A program made the translations under genes and the position numbers. From an uncultured Paracoccaceae bacterium (GTDB taxonomy: Bacteria > Pseudomonadota > Alphaproteobacteria > Rhodobacterales > Rhodobacteraceae), in the NCBI GenBank assembly GCA_947489325.1, contig CANLDA010000001.1, positions 124,001 to 188,000 on the forward strand: DNA of 64,000 nucleotides. Reading direction: 5' to 3'. The first letter of the stretch is position 1, and each line of letters begins with the position of its first letter. Below are positions 47,203 through 58,597 of the stretch, piece by piece. The notes under the pieces were generated by a model. That model was not told where the DNA came from and did no database searches. It saw only the letters and a program-made list of their open reading frames with translations.

Positions 47203-47876
47203 AAATCTGCCCCTGCCAATTGCAAACGACGGTTAGAAATACGCAAAACACGCGCCTGCACCTTGGATTTCGCGGTGCGGATCAAGTTCATGTCATGGGT
47301 GGCAATCATAATGGTTTTGCCCATCTTGTTCAGTTCGATCAGCAACTGCAACAAACGCTGAGACATTTCCCAATCCACGTTCCCTGTAGGCTCATCCGCC
47401 AGCACGACATCTGGTGACATAATCACCGCTCGCGCAAGAGCCGCGCGCTGCCGCTCGCCTCCGGATAGCTCTGGTGGAAAGGCACTGGCGCGGTTGCCCA
47501 ACCCAACCCAATTCATCAACTCTTTTAGATTGGACACCTGATCCAGATTGTCCCGCCCAGACACTGTCAGTGGCAAAGCCACGTTATCCGCCACCGGCAA
47601 ATGGTTCAGAAATTGGCAGTCTTGATGCACAACACCAACACGCCGCCGCATCATCGCCAGATCATCGCGATTCATCCCACGCACATCCTGGTCAAATAGG
47701 CGCACATGGCCTGCTGTTGGATGCAACGCTCCATAACATAACTTTAGAAATGTGGTTTTTCCGGCCCCCGATGGACCGGTCAGAAAATGAAAACTACCGG
47801 GCGAGAGCTTTAGCGATATATCGCTCAAAAGCTCACCTCCTCCATAGCTATAGGCGGTATTTTCAAACTCGATCAC
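47199..47876 (-). CDS. ftsE: Cell-division ATP-binding protein FtsE
   Basis: A 225-residue ABC ATPase, with Walker A TGPSGAGKTTFLKL, signature ELSGGERQRAALARA, Walker B VVLADEPTG and the switch His in MIATHDMNLI. It pairs with FtsX. It is the first gene of the ftsE-ftsX-plsC operon and is divergent from the zinc-ribbon gene, with a 146-base gap. Confidence 0.95.
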   Translation of the reverse strand: MIEFENTAYSYGGGELLSDISLKLSPGSFHFLTGPSGAGKTTFLKLCYGALHPTAGHVRLFDQDVRGMNRDDLAMMRRRVGVVHQDCQFLNHLPVADNVALPLTVSGRDNLDQVSNLKELMNWVGLGNRASAFPPELSGGERQRAALARAVIMSPDVVLADEPTGNVDWEMSQRLLQLLIELNKMGKTIMIATHDMNLIRTAKSKVQARVLRISNRRLQLAGADL

Positions 47877-48022
47877 GCGCGGCCTCTTGTATCAGTCGCC
47901 CCTGTTGTGCCTGAGCATCGCGTTAGGTTCAATGTATGTCGGGCAGGCTTTGCTCTTTCGTGGCATAAAGTTACACAATATGGTAATCCAAAGAAGGCGA
48001 GAAATTGGGGAAGAGGGACAGG

Positions 48023-48940
48023 ATGCGGCTGAGTTGCCCAAATTGCGGTGCGCAATACGAAGTGCCTGATGACGTAATCCCGGAATCGGGACGTGATGTG
48101 CAATGTTCTAACTGCGGTGATACGTGGTTTCAGGCACACCCGGATCAGAACACCCAAGAGGCTGCAGATATGGCGGCGGACATGGGCCTGCCTATTCCTG
48201 ATCAGGATTGGGTGCCTGATGACGCCGAAGTTTCGAACGATGACGCACCTCAAGATACGCCCGCACCGGGGGCGGACGAACACAGCGACAACACCCAAGA
48301 ATCTCATGATACTTCTGACACTGCGGATCACGATGCCCCCCTGACCGAGGCAGAGCCTCCGGCACGTCGTGAATTGGATCCTATGATCGCCGAGGTGCTG
48401 CGCCAAGAGGCCGAGCACGAAACCAAAATCCGCGAAGAAGAAAATAATCCGACCCTAGAAACCCAACAAGAGTTGGGCATTGGCGAACCCGATGACGGTG
48501 AAACCAAACGCGCCCGAGAAGCCCGAGCACGAATGGCACGGATGCGTGGACAGCCCGATATCGAAGAAAACGCGCCAGAGGACACACGTACTCTTGGCGA
48601 GTCTCGCCGCGAATTGTTGCCAGACATTGAAGAGATAAACTCTACCTTGCGATCCACCGGGGATCGTCCTCTAGAAGAAAGTGCCGCAGTTGCCATGGAT
48701 ATGCGCAAGCGTCAAAGAGGCGGCTTTCGTATGGGGTTTTCTCTGATGCTTATTCTCGCGGCGGCAATCGTGCTGATTTATGCCAACGCCCCAGTCATCA
48801 AAGAGACCGCCCCACAAATTGCACCTGTTATTGACGGTTTGGTGGCTGCAATGAATAAAGGGCGGCTCTGGCTGGATGAGCATCTGACCGTGATGATGCA
48901 ATGGCTGGATGCAAAAGCATCCAATGCCTCATCAGGCTAA
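48023..48940 (+). CDS. Zinc-ribbon (MJ0042-type) membrane protein
   Basis: A 305-residue protein with an N-terminal MJ0042-type zinc ribbon: MRLSCPNCGAQYEVPDDVIP then VQCSNCGDTWFQ, two CxxC pairs. A long acidic, low-complexity stretch follows (about 40-215), then one membrane helix near residue 240 (MLILAAAIVLIYANAPVI). The ATG at 48023 has AGGGACAGG before it; a start at 48005 is possible. Such proteins are common in alphaproteobacteria; the function is unknown. Confidence 0.8.
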   Translation: MRLSCPNCGAQYEVPDDVIPESGRDVQCSNCGDTWFQAHPDQNTQEAADMAADMGLPIPDQDWVPDDAEVSNDDAPQDTPAPGADEHSDNTQESHDTSDTADHDAPLTEAEPPARRELDPMIAEVLRQEAEHETKIREEENNPTLETQQELGIGEPDDGETKRAREARARMARMRGQPDIEENAPEDTRTLGESRRELLPDIEEINSTLRSTGDRPLEESAAVAMDMRKRQRGGFRMGFSLMLILAAAIVLIYANAPVIKETAPQIAPVIDGLVAAMNKGRLWLDEHLTVMMQWLDAKASNASSG

Positions 48941-48954
48941 GGGCGCCCCGGGGT

Positions 48955-51525
48955 TCAGAAGCGATCCAGCAGACGTTCCAGATAATTGCGCTCTATCTCA
49001 CTGCGATCAAAATCACCGGATCGACGGCGAATTTCATCTAACAATTCGCGAGCACGTCCATAGGCGTCTTCAGATTGCAGCAAATTGTCGCCGTCTGCCT
49101 CGGCTCCACCCGATCCCGAACGACCCAACGGGTCTTGTGAATTTTGACGTCCTGCCGTGTTTTGATCGCCTTGTTGTCCCGGATTTTGCTGTTCTGCCAA
49201 GGCCTCGTCAAGGTTTCGAATACTGTCACGCAGCGCATCAAGTGCTTCTGATTGATGCTCAAGCGCATCCGCAAGGCGACCATCTCGCAGCGCCTCTTCG
49301 GCTTGTCCCATTGCGCCTTCGGCACCTTTTAAGGCCTCGCGCGCAGCATCGCCAGATTCTGTTCCGGCACCCGGCAAATTACCACGCTGACGTTGCAGCT
49401 CCTGTCGTAGAGCCTCTTGGCGATCAGCAAGGCTTTGCTCGTTTTGACCTTTCCCCTGGGCACCTTGTTGGCCATCTTCACCTTGGCCATCCCCACGCCC
49501 TTGTCCTGTGCCGTCGTGGGATTCGCCTTTGCCCTGGCCGCCACTTTGGCCCTCATTGCCTTGGGATTGGCCGGCCTGCGCGCCTGGATTGAACTGTTCC
49601 TGTAGATCGCGAAAGGCCTGATCGGACAGGCCCTGTTGTTCGCGCAGCGCCTCGCCAAGCTCTTCCATCGCCTGTTCACCGCTATCCTCTCCGCCTTGCC
49701 CTTCGGTAAATTGTAAATTGTCCAACAATTCTTGCAATTCTCGCATGGCTTGTTCAGCCTCGGCCATCCGGCCCTGTTCCATCAATTCCTGAATGCGGTC
49801 CATCATGCGTTGAATGTCATCTTGATTCAGCTGCATGGTGTTTTCTGACTGCTGGCGCTCCTGTTCTGATCCGTCTTGTTGTTGCCGACGGGCCAATTCA
49901 CGCATGTAGTCCTCGGTTGCCTCGCGCAATTCTTGCATGAGGCGGGCGATTTCCTCATCACTGGCACCGTTTTTCATGGCTTCCGACAAACGCTTGCGCG
50001 CGCGATCCAAACGTTGAAATGCATCCCCCACAGCACCGTCTTCAACACGCAATGCCAACGCCCAAAGATCCTGTGCGATCACATCCCGGTTTTCAGCACT
50101 AATCCCTTCTGGTGAAACAATCTGACGTTCCAGTTGATGCAGAATAGACCGCAGATGCAAATATGCGATTTGATCCGCAAAGGTTTCGCTGTCTGGGCTA
50201 TGCGAGACCGCCCTTAAAAGCTGCGACACGAGCCGCGCATTTTGACGGTTCCACAAAAGATCACGGCGCATTTCAATCAATGTTGTCGCCAAAGGATCAA
50301 AGAACCGACGCGCAGGCAGGGGCAAAATCACTGGCGTAGAAGCACCAGTTTGTCCCGCAGCATCTGTGACAGTCAAATCAATCCGAACCGGCAAGTGCGC
50401 CCATGGATGTTCGGAAAAATCTTCAATCAGATTTTCTTCGAATTCTGCACGGTTGCCAGATATTGGCAATGGCAACGAAAAGGCAATTGGTTCACGTGGT
50501 TCGGGCGGCAGACGCAGACCATAGCGACGGTCCATTTCATTCAAATCCAGAGAGATCAGGACATCCCCGCCAACGACATTATAATCATCCGTCGCGGTAA
50601 ATGGCAGGCTCATCTCTCCGCGGCCTGACACGCTTGCAGTGTCTGTAACCTCGATCGTGGGCGGCACATCGGGCACAACGGTCACGTTCCAGCTTTGCCC
50701 ACCTGCACCATTCAACATCAGCGTGCCGTTCTGCGTCACCTCAAATTCCTGTTCAGCATCCGTCGCTGTCTCATCCGTCTGCGCACGCCCGGAAACTGTT
50801 TCTTGCAAAGATAAGCGCCCTGCCTCGCCATAAAATCGCAGAATGATGCGGGTGTTTTCGGGCAAAGTTAGGTCCGCGCCCTGCTGTTCATTCAAGTAGA
50901 GCGTGGGCAAGCCCGTGTATCGCGGTGGTTCGGCCCATCCTTCCCATTTTGGGCCGGTCAGTACCATCTCGCCTTTAGTCAATGCCGTAATGCTTCCTAC
51001 GCGCCCAAACGATCCAAACAGCAAAGCAACACAAAGGCATAACAAGGCAACATACCGCAGCCCCAAAGGATCAAGTCGCGAGATAAGCAAATCAGGCGTC
51101 ACCGCGCGGGCGCCAGATGCACGCGCCTGCATACGCTCATAGTGCGTTGCCCAAAGTTGTTTCGTGCCAATGTCTGCTGTGCCCATTGCGGGGCGGTCCA
51201 TCAAGGTTTGTAACGGTCGTCCAGACAATGACATATCCAGCCGATGCATCGCGTCTATTTCGGAGGGCCAGGCGAATTTGCGAACGCCACGAAACAGGAA
51301 AACCAACAGCGCAAGGGCGCTGACACCCGCGATGCCCAAGATGGTTTCAATATTCAGAAAATCATGTAGGCCCAGCAACAACACCGCAAAAGCGACAATA
51401 AGCACGGACCAAGCAGGCCAAAACGCACGGCACAAGCGTTCTGCCAACATACCGCCCTGCGTCAGACGGATCACCCGGCCAAGGCGTCCTTTCAACAGAT
51501 CAGCATGTTCTTTTTCGCCGTGCAT
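48955..51525 (-). CDS. TIGR02302 family membrane protein
   Basis: An 856-residue protein of family TIGR02302 (DUF4175-like). Three membrane helices lie near the N-terminus (about 34-52, 60-80 and 150-170), followed by a large periplasmic part with Ig-like beta regions. A long low-complexity stretch rich in Gln, Glu, Gly and Ala (about 520-800) follows, with strong coiled-coil character. The function is unknown. It is likely co-transcribed with lysA upstream (33-base gap). The repetitive C-terminal region explains the many shadow frames here. Confidence 0.88.
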   Translation of the reverse strand: MHGEKEHADLLKGRLGRVIRLTQGGMLAERLCRAFWPAWSVLIVAFAVLLLGLHDFLNIETILGIAGVSALALLVFLFRGVRKFAWPSEIDAMHRLDMSLSGRPLQTLMDRPAMGTADIGTKQLWATHYERMQARASGARAVTPDLLISRLDPLGLRYVALLCLCVALLFGSFGRVGSITALTKGEMVLTGPKWEGWAEPPRYTGLPTLYLNEQQGADLTLPENTRIILRFYGEAGRLSLQETVSGRAQTDETATDAEQEFEVTQNGTLMLNGAGGQSWNVTVVPDVPPTIEVTDTASVSGRGEMSLPFTATDDYNVVGGDVLISLDLNEMDRRYGLRLPPEPREPIAFSLPLPISGNRAEFEENLIEDFSEHPWAHLPVRIDLTVTDAAGQTGASTPVILPLPARRFFDPLATTLIEMRRDLLWNRQNARLVSQLLRAVSHSPDSETFADQIAYLHLRSILHQLERQIVSPEGISAENRDVIAQDLWALALRVEDGAVGDAFQRLDRARKRLSEAMKNGASDEEIARLMQELREATEDYMRELARRQQQDGSEQERQQSENTMQLNQDDIQRMMDRIQELMEQGRMAEAEQAMRELQELLDNLQFTEGQGGEDSGEQAMEELGEALREQQGLSDQAFRDLQEQFNPGAQAGQSQGNEGQSGGQGKGESHDGTGQGRGDGQGEDGQQGAQGKGQNEQSLADRQEALRQELQRQRGNLPGAGTESGDAAREALKGAEGAMGQAEEALRDGRLADALEHQSEALDALRDSIRNLDEALAEQQNPGQQGDQNTAGRQNSQDPLGRSGSGGAEADGDNLLQSEDAYGRARELLDEIRRRSGDFDRSEIERNYLERLLDRF

Positions 51526-51558
51526 TCGCCCGTCCTTTAGGCCGGACGCACGATTACA

Positions 51559-52824
51559 TCACAGCCACTCGGGGATGGTATCGCGATTTATCATTTCGTC
51601 AAAGGTCGGACGTCGGCGAATAACCGCAAATTGATCACCATTGACCAAAACTTCTGGGATCAAGGGCCGGGTGTTGTATTCGCTCGCCATCACCGCACCG
51701 TAAGCCCCGGCAGATCGAAAGGCGACCAGATCTCCGGCATTCACGGGTGCCATGATACGTTCCTTGGCAAAGGTATCACCAGTTTCGCACACAGGGCCGA
51801 CCACATCATATGAGGTTTTTTCAACACCCGGCGCGGGTTCAACCACCGGCACAATATCATGATGCGCCTCATACATCGCAGGACGGATCAGATCATTCAT
51901 CGCTCCGTCCACAATCAGAAAATCACGATCTTCGCCGGATTTCACATAAATCGTTTTGCTGATCATCAGCCCAGCATTGCCAGCAATCAGGCGTCCGGGT
52001 TCAATTTCGATCTCGCACCCCAGATGGCCCAAGGTTTCTTTGACCAATGCGCCGTATTCCGTGGGTAGAGGCGGCGCATCATTAGAGCGTTCATAAGGAA
52101 TGCCAAGGCCGCCCCCCAGATCAAGACGGGAAATTTCGTGCCCATCTGCGCGCAATTGTTCGGTCAGTTCTGCCACTTTGTCATAGGCAAGGCGGAAAGG
52201 CTCCAGTTGTGTCAGCTGGCTGCCGATGTGCACATCAATGCCAATGACCTTGAGGCCCGGTAAAGTGGCGGCATGGGCATAAACCTCGCGCGCCCGCGCA
52301 ATTGGAATGCCAAATTTGTTTTCCGATTTTCCAGTTGCGATTTTGGCATGCGTTTTGGCATCTACGTCCGGGTTCACACGCACGGTAATGGGGGCAACGA
52401 CGCCCAATTCCAGCGCAACCTCGTTGATCACAGCCATTTCAGGCTCTGATTCGACGTTAAATTGCCGGATACCACCCGACAGGGCGGCATGGATTTCATC
52501 ACGGGTTTTGCCGACGCCCGAAAATACTATGCGCTCACCGGGCACACCTGCGGCCTTGGCGCGGGCATATTCGCCACCGGACACCACATCCATTCCGGCA
52601 CCCAGTGCCGCCAGTGTTTTCAGGATCGCCTGATTAGAGGCCGCCTTCATGGCATAGCACACCAGATGGTCCATTCCGTCCAGAGCCTCATCAAACAGGC
52701 GGAAATGACGTTCTAGCGTAGCCGTGGAATAGACATAGAACGGCGTACCAACAGTAGCAGCAATTTCTGCCACCGACACATCTTCGGCATAAAGGTGTCC
52801 ATCACGATATAAAAAATGATCCAC
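51559..52824 (-). CDS. lysA: Diaminopimelate decarboxylase
   Basis: A 421-residue fold-type III PLP enzyme that makes lysine from meso-diaminopimelate. The PLP lysine lies in CYAMKAASNQAIL, with HIGSQLT, GGGLGIPY and the partner-subunit cysteine in CETGDTFAKER. Length is normal. It is preceded by a small lipoprotein gene and argH on the same strand, a typical Rhodobacterales argH-lppx-lysA arrangement. Confidence 0.97.
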   Translation of the reverse strand: MDHFLYRDGHLYAEDVSVAEIAATVGTPFYVYSTATLERHFRLFDEALDGMDHLVCYAMKAASNQAILKTLAALGAGMDVVSGGEYARAKAAGVPGERIVFSGVGKTRDEIHAALSGGIRQFNVESEPEMAVINEVALELGVVAPITVRVNPDVDAKTHAKIATGKSENKFGIPIARAREVYAHAATLPGLKVIGIDVHIGSQLTQLEPFRLAYDKVAELTEQLRADGHEISRLDLGGGLGIPYERSNDAPPLPTEYGALVKETLGHLGCEIEIEPGRLIAGNAGLMISKTIYVKSGEDRDFLIVDGAMNDLIRPAMYEAHHDIVPVVEPAPGVEKTSYDVVGPVCETGDTFAKERIMAPVNAGDLVAFRSAGAYGAVMASEYNTRPLIPEVLVNGDQFAVIRRRPTFDEMINRDTIPEWL

Positions 52825-52938
52825 AGCGCGCGCCTTTTGTCAGAGTCACATTTCGCCTCTCTTATCAGAGACGGGCGATGGATCAACGACAATAGACCAT
52901 TTGAAGACTTTGCTTGCCTGACAAACTGCCCGAATTGA

Positions 52939-53090
52939 TCATTCGGTATATGTCACTCCGACGCGCGCAACGCCTGTGACGGTCACACCCGACGCAGTGG
53001 TTTCTTGATTACGTGTCGGGGCCGTCGGCGCACCATCTGCACCGCACCCTGCCAACACTGCCATCAATGGCAAACAAATGAAACATTTCT

Positions 53091-53094
<4 letters not shown>
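52939..53094 (-). CDS. Small lipoprotein between argH and lysA
   Basis: A 51-residue lipoprotein precursor read directly from the sequence. It starts [18 protein letters not shown] with lipobox LAGC (Cys17), then a short mature tail ending [16 protein letters not shown]. Its ATG overlaps the argH stop (ATGA), so it is translationally coupled. The function is unknown. Small lipoproteins at this position are familiar in Rhodobacterales, which supports it as a real gene. Confidence 0.75.
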
Positions 53095-54479
<1,385 letters not shown>

Positions 54480-54500
54480 GTCGTGCCCTTCGGAGGAATT

Positions 54501-55094
54501 ATGCGTCTATTTCGTTTAACCGTGCTTTATATGGCCTTGGCCTTTGGTGCAAATGGTGCTTTTGCCGATATTGACGCAGCCCAAGGCTTGCGTGAAGGCG
54601 AAATGAAAAAATTGGTCTTTCATCCAGAAGCCAAAACAACACCTACCGCCACCTTTGTGACCGAAGATGGTGGCGCCGGGACATTGGCGGATTATCAGGG
54701 AAAATATGTTTTGCTGAATTTCTGGGCAACATGGTGCGCACCCTGTCGCAAGGAAATGCCATCGCTTAATCAGCTAGAAGCGGAATTAGGGGGCGACAGT
54801 TTTCAAGTGGTGACATTGGCGGCCGGTCGTAACCCACCCGCCGCAATCAAAGCCTTCTTTGAAAAAACAGGCGTGGATCTGTTACCACAAATTCGCGACC
54901 CAAAAGGTGACATCGCCAAAGGAATGGCGGTGTTTGGCCTGCCAACAACGGTTGTTCTTAACCCTCAGGGACAAGAAATCGCCCGTCTGCGTGGCGATGC
55001 GGATTGGGCCAGTGATAACGCCAAGGCCGTGCTGAGCGCCCTGATTAAGGAGCATGCTGAGGCGCAGATTGCTTCCACCAATGACGAAAGTTAA
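54501..55094 (+). CDS. TlpA/ResA-type periplasmic thioredoxin
   Basis: A 197-residue exported thioredoxin-fold protein with a signal peptide (cleavage near GAFA-DIDA). The redox motif is [15 protein letters not shown]. The pattern [11 protein letters not shown] is typical of TlpA/ResA proteins that reduce periplasmic apocytochromes or cuproprotein sites; the target is not shown by context. The ATG at 54501 follows GGAGGA; a start at 54483 lacks that support. A shared terminator follows. Confidence 0.88.
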   Translation: MRLFRLTVLYMALAFGANGAFADIDAAQGLREGEMKKLVFHPEAKTTPTATFVTEDGGAGTLADYQGKYVLLNFWATWCAPCRKEMPSLNQLEAELGGDSFQVVTLAAGRNPPAAIKAFFEKTGVDLLPQIRDPKGDIAKGMAVFGLPTTVVLNPQGQEIARLRGDADWASDNAKAVLSALIKEHAEAQIASTNDES

Positions 55095-55119
55095 GAGTCA
55101 TCCAAAGGTTTTCTAACGA

Positions 55120-55146
55120 AAAAGGCCGCCCAATGGGCGGCCTTTT
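55120..55146. terminator. Bidirectional terminator between the tlpA-type gene and ETF-QO
   Basis: A perfect 12-bp stem, AAAAGGCCGCCC (55120-55131) with GGGCGGCCTTTT (55135-55146), and a 3-base loop. A-rich and T-rich flanks allow it to work for both converging genes. Confidence 0.88.
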
Positions 55147-55164
55147 GATGTCTGGTCAGACAAA

Positions 55165-56811
55165 TCACATGTTCGGATAGTTTGGTCCGTCGCCACCCTG
55201 TGGCGTGGTCCATGTGATGTTCTGGCTTGGGTCTTTGATGTCGCAAGTTTTGCAGTGAACACAGTTCTGAAAGTTCACCACAAACTCTGGTTTGCCATCT
55301 TTTTCGACGATCTCGTAAACACCTGCAGGGCAATAGCGTTGCGCTGGCTCTGCATATTTGGGCAGATTGACGTTCACCGGCGTGTCCGCGTCACCCAGAC
55401 GCAAATGGCAGGGCTGGCTTTCCTCATGGTTGGTCATCGCAAAGCTGACGTTGGTCAGGCGATCAAACGATAAGGTACCATCGGGTTTTGGATAATCGAT
55501 CGGCTTGTGCTTAGACGCCTCTTGCGTGGATTCGGCATCGTTCTTGCCGTGCCCCAATGTGCCAAAGAACGAAAAGCCCAATGTGTTGGTCCACATATCC
55601 AAACCACCTAGGATCAAGGACGGGATCATGCCCCACTTGGACCACATTGGCTTGACGTTGCGCACCTTTTTCAGGTCTTTGCCAATCGCGCCACCGCGCA
55701 CTTCGGTTTCATAAGCAGTCAGCTCGTCGCCGGAACGCTCTGCCTTGATCGCATCATACGCGGCCTCGGCAGCGGCCTTACCAGACAGCATCGCATTGTG
55801 GTTACCCTTAATGCGCGGTACGTTGACCATACCCGCGGAACAACCCAACAGCGCGACACCCGGTGCCACCAGTTTTGGCATGGATTGATATCCACCCTCG
55901 GTGATCGCACGCGCACCATAAGCCACGCGTTTGCCGCCCTTCAGCAGATCGGCAACCATCGGGTGATGCTTAAAGCGTTGGAATTCCATGTAGGGGAACA
56001 GATGCGGGTTTTTGTAATTCAGGTGAACCACGAAGCCGACGTAAACCTGATTGTTGTCCAAATGATAGATAAAGGAGCCGCCACCGGCATTGCCGCCCAA
56101 AGGCCAACCCATAGTGTGGGTCACGGTGCCTTCTTTGTGCTTGGCCGGATCAATTTCCCAGATCTCTTTCATGCCAACGCCGTATTTCTGTACTTCTTTT
56201 CCAGCGGCGAGATCATATTTGTTGATCACTTCTTTGGCGAGCGATCCGCGCACCCCTTCGGAAATAAACACGTATTTACCGTGCAATTCCATACCGGGCT
56301 CATAGGCCGGGCCAGGTGTGCCATCTGCGTTTTTACCAAACTCGCCGGCAATCACACCTTTGACTTCGCCGTTATCGCCATAGACCAGTTCAGAGCATGC
56401 CATGCCCGGGAAAATTTCGATTCCCATTTCTTCGGCCTGCTCGGCCATCCAACGACATACGTTACCCATGGACACAATATAGTTGCCATGGTTGTTCATC
56501 AGCGGTGGCATGGGGAAGTTTGGAATGCGGATTTCGCCCGCTTCGCCCAGCATGTAAAAATTATCTTCATGCACTGGCACGTTCAGTGGCGCGCCTTTTT
56601 CTTTCCAATCCGGGATCAACGCTTCCAGACCACAAGGATCAAGAACAGCACCGGATAGGATATGGGCCCCAACCTCGGATCCTTTTTCCAAAACGACCAC
56701 TTCAAGGTCGGCGTCCAATTGCTTCAGTCGGATCGCGGCGGAAAGACCGGCAGGTCCTGCACCAACGACAACGACGTCGTATTCCATTGCTTCGCGTTCA
56801 ATCTCGGCCAT
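55165..56811 (-). CDS. Electron transfer flavoprotein-ubiquinone oxidoreductase
   Basis: A 548-residue ETF dehydrogenase, passing electrons from ETF (fatty-acid and amino-acid oxidation) to ubiquinone. The FAD motif VVVGAGPAGLSAAIRLKQ is near the N-terminus. The C-terminal 4Fe-4S ligands are in NFQNCVHCKTCDIKDPSQN plus an upstream Cys. Length is normal. It is divergent from greA, separated by 257 bases. Confidence 0.95.
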   Translation of the reverse strand: MAEIEREAMEYDVVVVGAGPAGLSAAIRLKQLDADLEVVVLEKGSEVGAHILSGAVLDPCGLEALIPDWKEKGAPLNVPVHEDNFYMLGEAGEIRIPNFPMPPLMNNHGNYIVSMGNVCRWMAEQAEEMGIEIFPGMACSELVYGDNGEVKGVIAGEFGKNADGTPGPAYEPGMELHGKYVFISEGVRGSLAKEVINKYDLAAGKEVQKYGVGMKEIWEIDPAKHKEGTVTHTMGWPLGGNAGGGSFIYHLDNNQVYVGFVVHLNYKNPHLFPYMEFQRFKHHPMVADLLKGGKRVAYGARAITEGGYQSMPKLVAPGVALLGCSAGMVNVPRIKGNHNAMLSGKAAAEAAYDAIKAERSGDELTAYETEVRGGAIGKDLKKVRNVKPMWSKWGMIPSLILGGLDMWTNTLGFSFFGTLGHGKNDAESTQEASKHKPIDYPKPDGTLSFDRLTNVSFAMTNHEESQPCHLRLGDADTPVNVNLPKYAEPAQRYCPAGVYEIVEKDGKPEFVVNFQNCVHCKTCDIKDPSQNITWTTPQGGDGPNYPNM

Positions 56812-56978
56812 TGGCTTTTCCCTTCGGTCGGCTGGGCGGGTAATTTTGTTCCGGGCTTGCTATCCTGTTCGGTAACTAAAGGTCAATCAAGACTTAGCAG
56901 GAAAACGTTCTGAAAACCTCAGAAATCCCGGGAAGTTGCTGTTTTACGCTGCCAATGCATGTCTCCTATTGCAATTCA

Positions 56979-56990
56979 CCGAGCGCTCGG
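56979..56990. promoter_or_regulatory. 12-bp palindrome between ETF-QO and greA
   Basis: CCGAGCGCTCGG is a perfect palindrome in the divergent promoter region, flanked by TTGCAATT and CAATTTGCA. It resembles TetR-type operators by shape only. No regulator is assigned. Confidence 0.35.
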
Positions 56991-57068
56991 GGCAATTTGC
57001 AGGAGACACGATCATAAAACCAACGCGGCTGAAATCTAATGTCAGCCCTGCACCACCGGGACCGACCC

Positions 57069-57539
57069 ATGGAAAAAATACCAATGACGCGCGCCGGATT
57101 TACGGCGCTCGAAGTAGAATTGAAACAGCTCAAGAGCGTTGAGCGCCCTGCGATCATCCGAGCGATTGCCGAAGCGCGCGAACATGGCGATCTGTCTGAA
57201 AACGCAGAATACCATTCTGCGCGCGAAAAACAGTCCTTTATCGAAGGCCGCGTCAAGGAACTTGAAGGGGTGATTTCACTTGCAGAGGTCATCGACCCGA
57301 CGACGCTTTCGGGATCAATCAAATTTGGGGCTACGGTCACTCTTGTTGATGAAGACACCGATGAAGAAAAGACCTGGCAGATCGTTGGAGAACACGAGGC
57401 GAGCGTCGAATCAGGTCTTTTGAACATCAAATCTCCAATCGCTCGCGCCTTGATCGGCAAAGAAGAAGGCGACAGCGTCGAAGTACGCACGCCGGGTGGT
57501 CAAAAAGGCTATGAGGTTCTGTCGGTTGCCTATGTGTAA
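57069..57539 (+). CDS. greA: Transcription elongation factor GreA
   Basis: A 156-residue GreA, which rescues backtracked RNA polymerase. It has the N-terminal coiled coil ([20 protein letters not shown]), the tip acidic residues in [12 protein letters not shown], and the FKBP-like C-domain ending [18 protein letters not shown]. The frame opens at 57039; MEKIPMT at 57069 is the usual start. It is followed by a membrane protein gene after 26 bases. Confidence 0.95.
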   Translation: MEKIPMTRAGFTALEVELKQLKSVERPAIIRAIAEAREHGDLSENAEYHSAREKQSFIEGRVKELEGVISLAEVIDPTTLSGSIKFGATVTLVDEDTDEEKTWQIVGEHEASVESGLLNIKSPIARALIGKEEGDSVEVRTPGGQKGYEVLSVAYV

Positions 57540-57565
57540 TCACAGCGCCTGAGGAAGTGTCAGCA

Positions 57566-58597
57566 ATGTCCAACCGTACCAAGGCCGATCCAAAGCAAAC
57601 ACAGCCGACGCCCATTGGTATCTATGAGCGCCAACAAACCGCACGCGTCACCGGCATCGAAGTCATCGCCGTATCACTTAGTGCTGTTTGGCTGCTGGGT
57701 GCGGTGGTTTTCTTTGTCGTGGTTGATGTGGAAACCGGCGGCGGTGTGGATGGCCTGCGATTTCTGATGACCATGTTGGCCGTGTTCATGCCGGTTGCCA
57801 TGATCTGGGTTGCGGCAATGGCAGCCCGGTCTTCACGTGTGATGCGCGAAGAAAGTGCGCGCCTGCAAACCGCAATTGACGCAATGCGCAAAACCTATGT
57901 CGCGCAAATTCAAGGCCAACCACAGCACACCTCTGAACCTTCTATTTCCAAAAAGCTAGATGAGATTGCCGCAGCTCAACGCAAAACCGAAAGCGCGCTG
58001 GCGCAGTTTTCAACCACTCGCGAAATTCAGGGAATCCGCAAGGATACCCCTGCAACGACTCCCGTTGAAGTAGGCGAAGATCAGGGTTTGCTCGCTCTTG
58101 GCACCCCCGCCGAGGAATTGTCGCCACCGCTAGACCGCGCTGTTTTCATCAAAGCTTTGAATTTTCCCGAGACAGCCGAAGATGCCGAGGGTTTCACCGC
58201 TCTGCGCAAAGCACTGAAGGATCGGCAAGCCAGCCATCTTATTCAGGCCAGCCAAGATGTTCTTACCCTGCTAAGCCAAGATGGCATCTATATGGATGAT
58301 CTACGGCCTGATCTGGCCCGCCCAGAGGTATGGCGCCGCTTCGCATCTGGCGAGCGTGGACGGTCAGTTGCTGCGCTTGGTGGGGTACGTGATCGCTCAT
58401 CCCTTGCCCTTGCAGCAGGCCGCATGAAGCAAGATCCTATTTTCCGTGACGCCGCGCATCATTTCCTGCGTCGATTTGACAAAACTTTCGTCGAATTTGA
58501 AGAATCCGCCACAGACAGTGAAATCGCCGCTTTGGGCGATACACGCACGGCCCGGTCGTTTATGTTGCTTGGCCGTGTCGCTGGCATTTTCGACTAG
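57566..58597 (+). CDS. Membrane protein with coiled coil, unknown function
   Basis: A 343-residue protein with two membrane helices (about 31-53 and 66-88, around SLSAVWLLGAVVFFVVV and LMTMLAVFMPVAMIWVAA). A coiled-coil region follows (about 90-150), then a soluble C-terminal domain with FETA-like helices and RGRSVAALGGVRDRSSLALA. I know no function; it appears conserved in Rhodobacterales beside greA, as I recall. The ATG at 57566 follows GAGGAAG. It converges with the moeA fusion, overlapping by 4 bases. Confidence 0.7.
   Translation: MSNRTKADPKQTQPTPIGIYERQQTARVTGIEVIAVSLSAVWLLGAVVFFVVVDVETGGGVDGLRFLMTMLAVFMPVAMIWVAAMAARSSRVMREESARLQTAIDAMRKTYVAQIQGQPQHTSEPSISKKLDEIAAAQRKTESALAQFSTTREIQGIRKDTPATTPVEVGEDQGLLALGTPAEELSPPLDRAVFIKALNFPETAEDAEGFTALRKALKDRQASHLIQASQDVLTLLSQDGIYMDDLRPDLARPEVWRRFASGERGRSVAALGGVRDRSSLALAAGRMKQDPIFRDAAHHFLRRFDKTFVEFEESATDSEIAALGDTRTARSFMLLGRVAGIFD

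Noticed and set aside
48955-51525. TIGR02302 low-complexity region as a possible frameshifted or repeat-expanded gene
   Set aside because: The frame is continuous for 856 residues, and Gln/Gly-rich low complexity is a normal property of this family.
55798-56658. A 286-residue plus-strand frame over ETF-QO
   Set aside because: It mirrors a strongly conserved coding sequence on the minus strand, and the translation is unlike any known protein.
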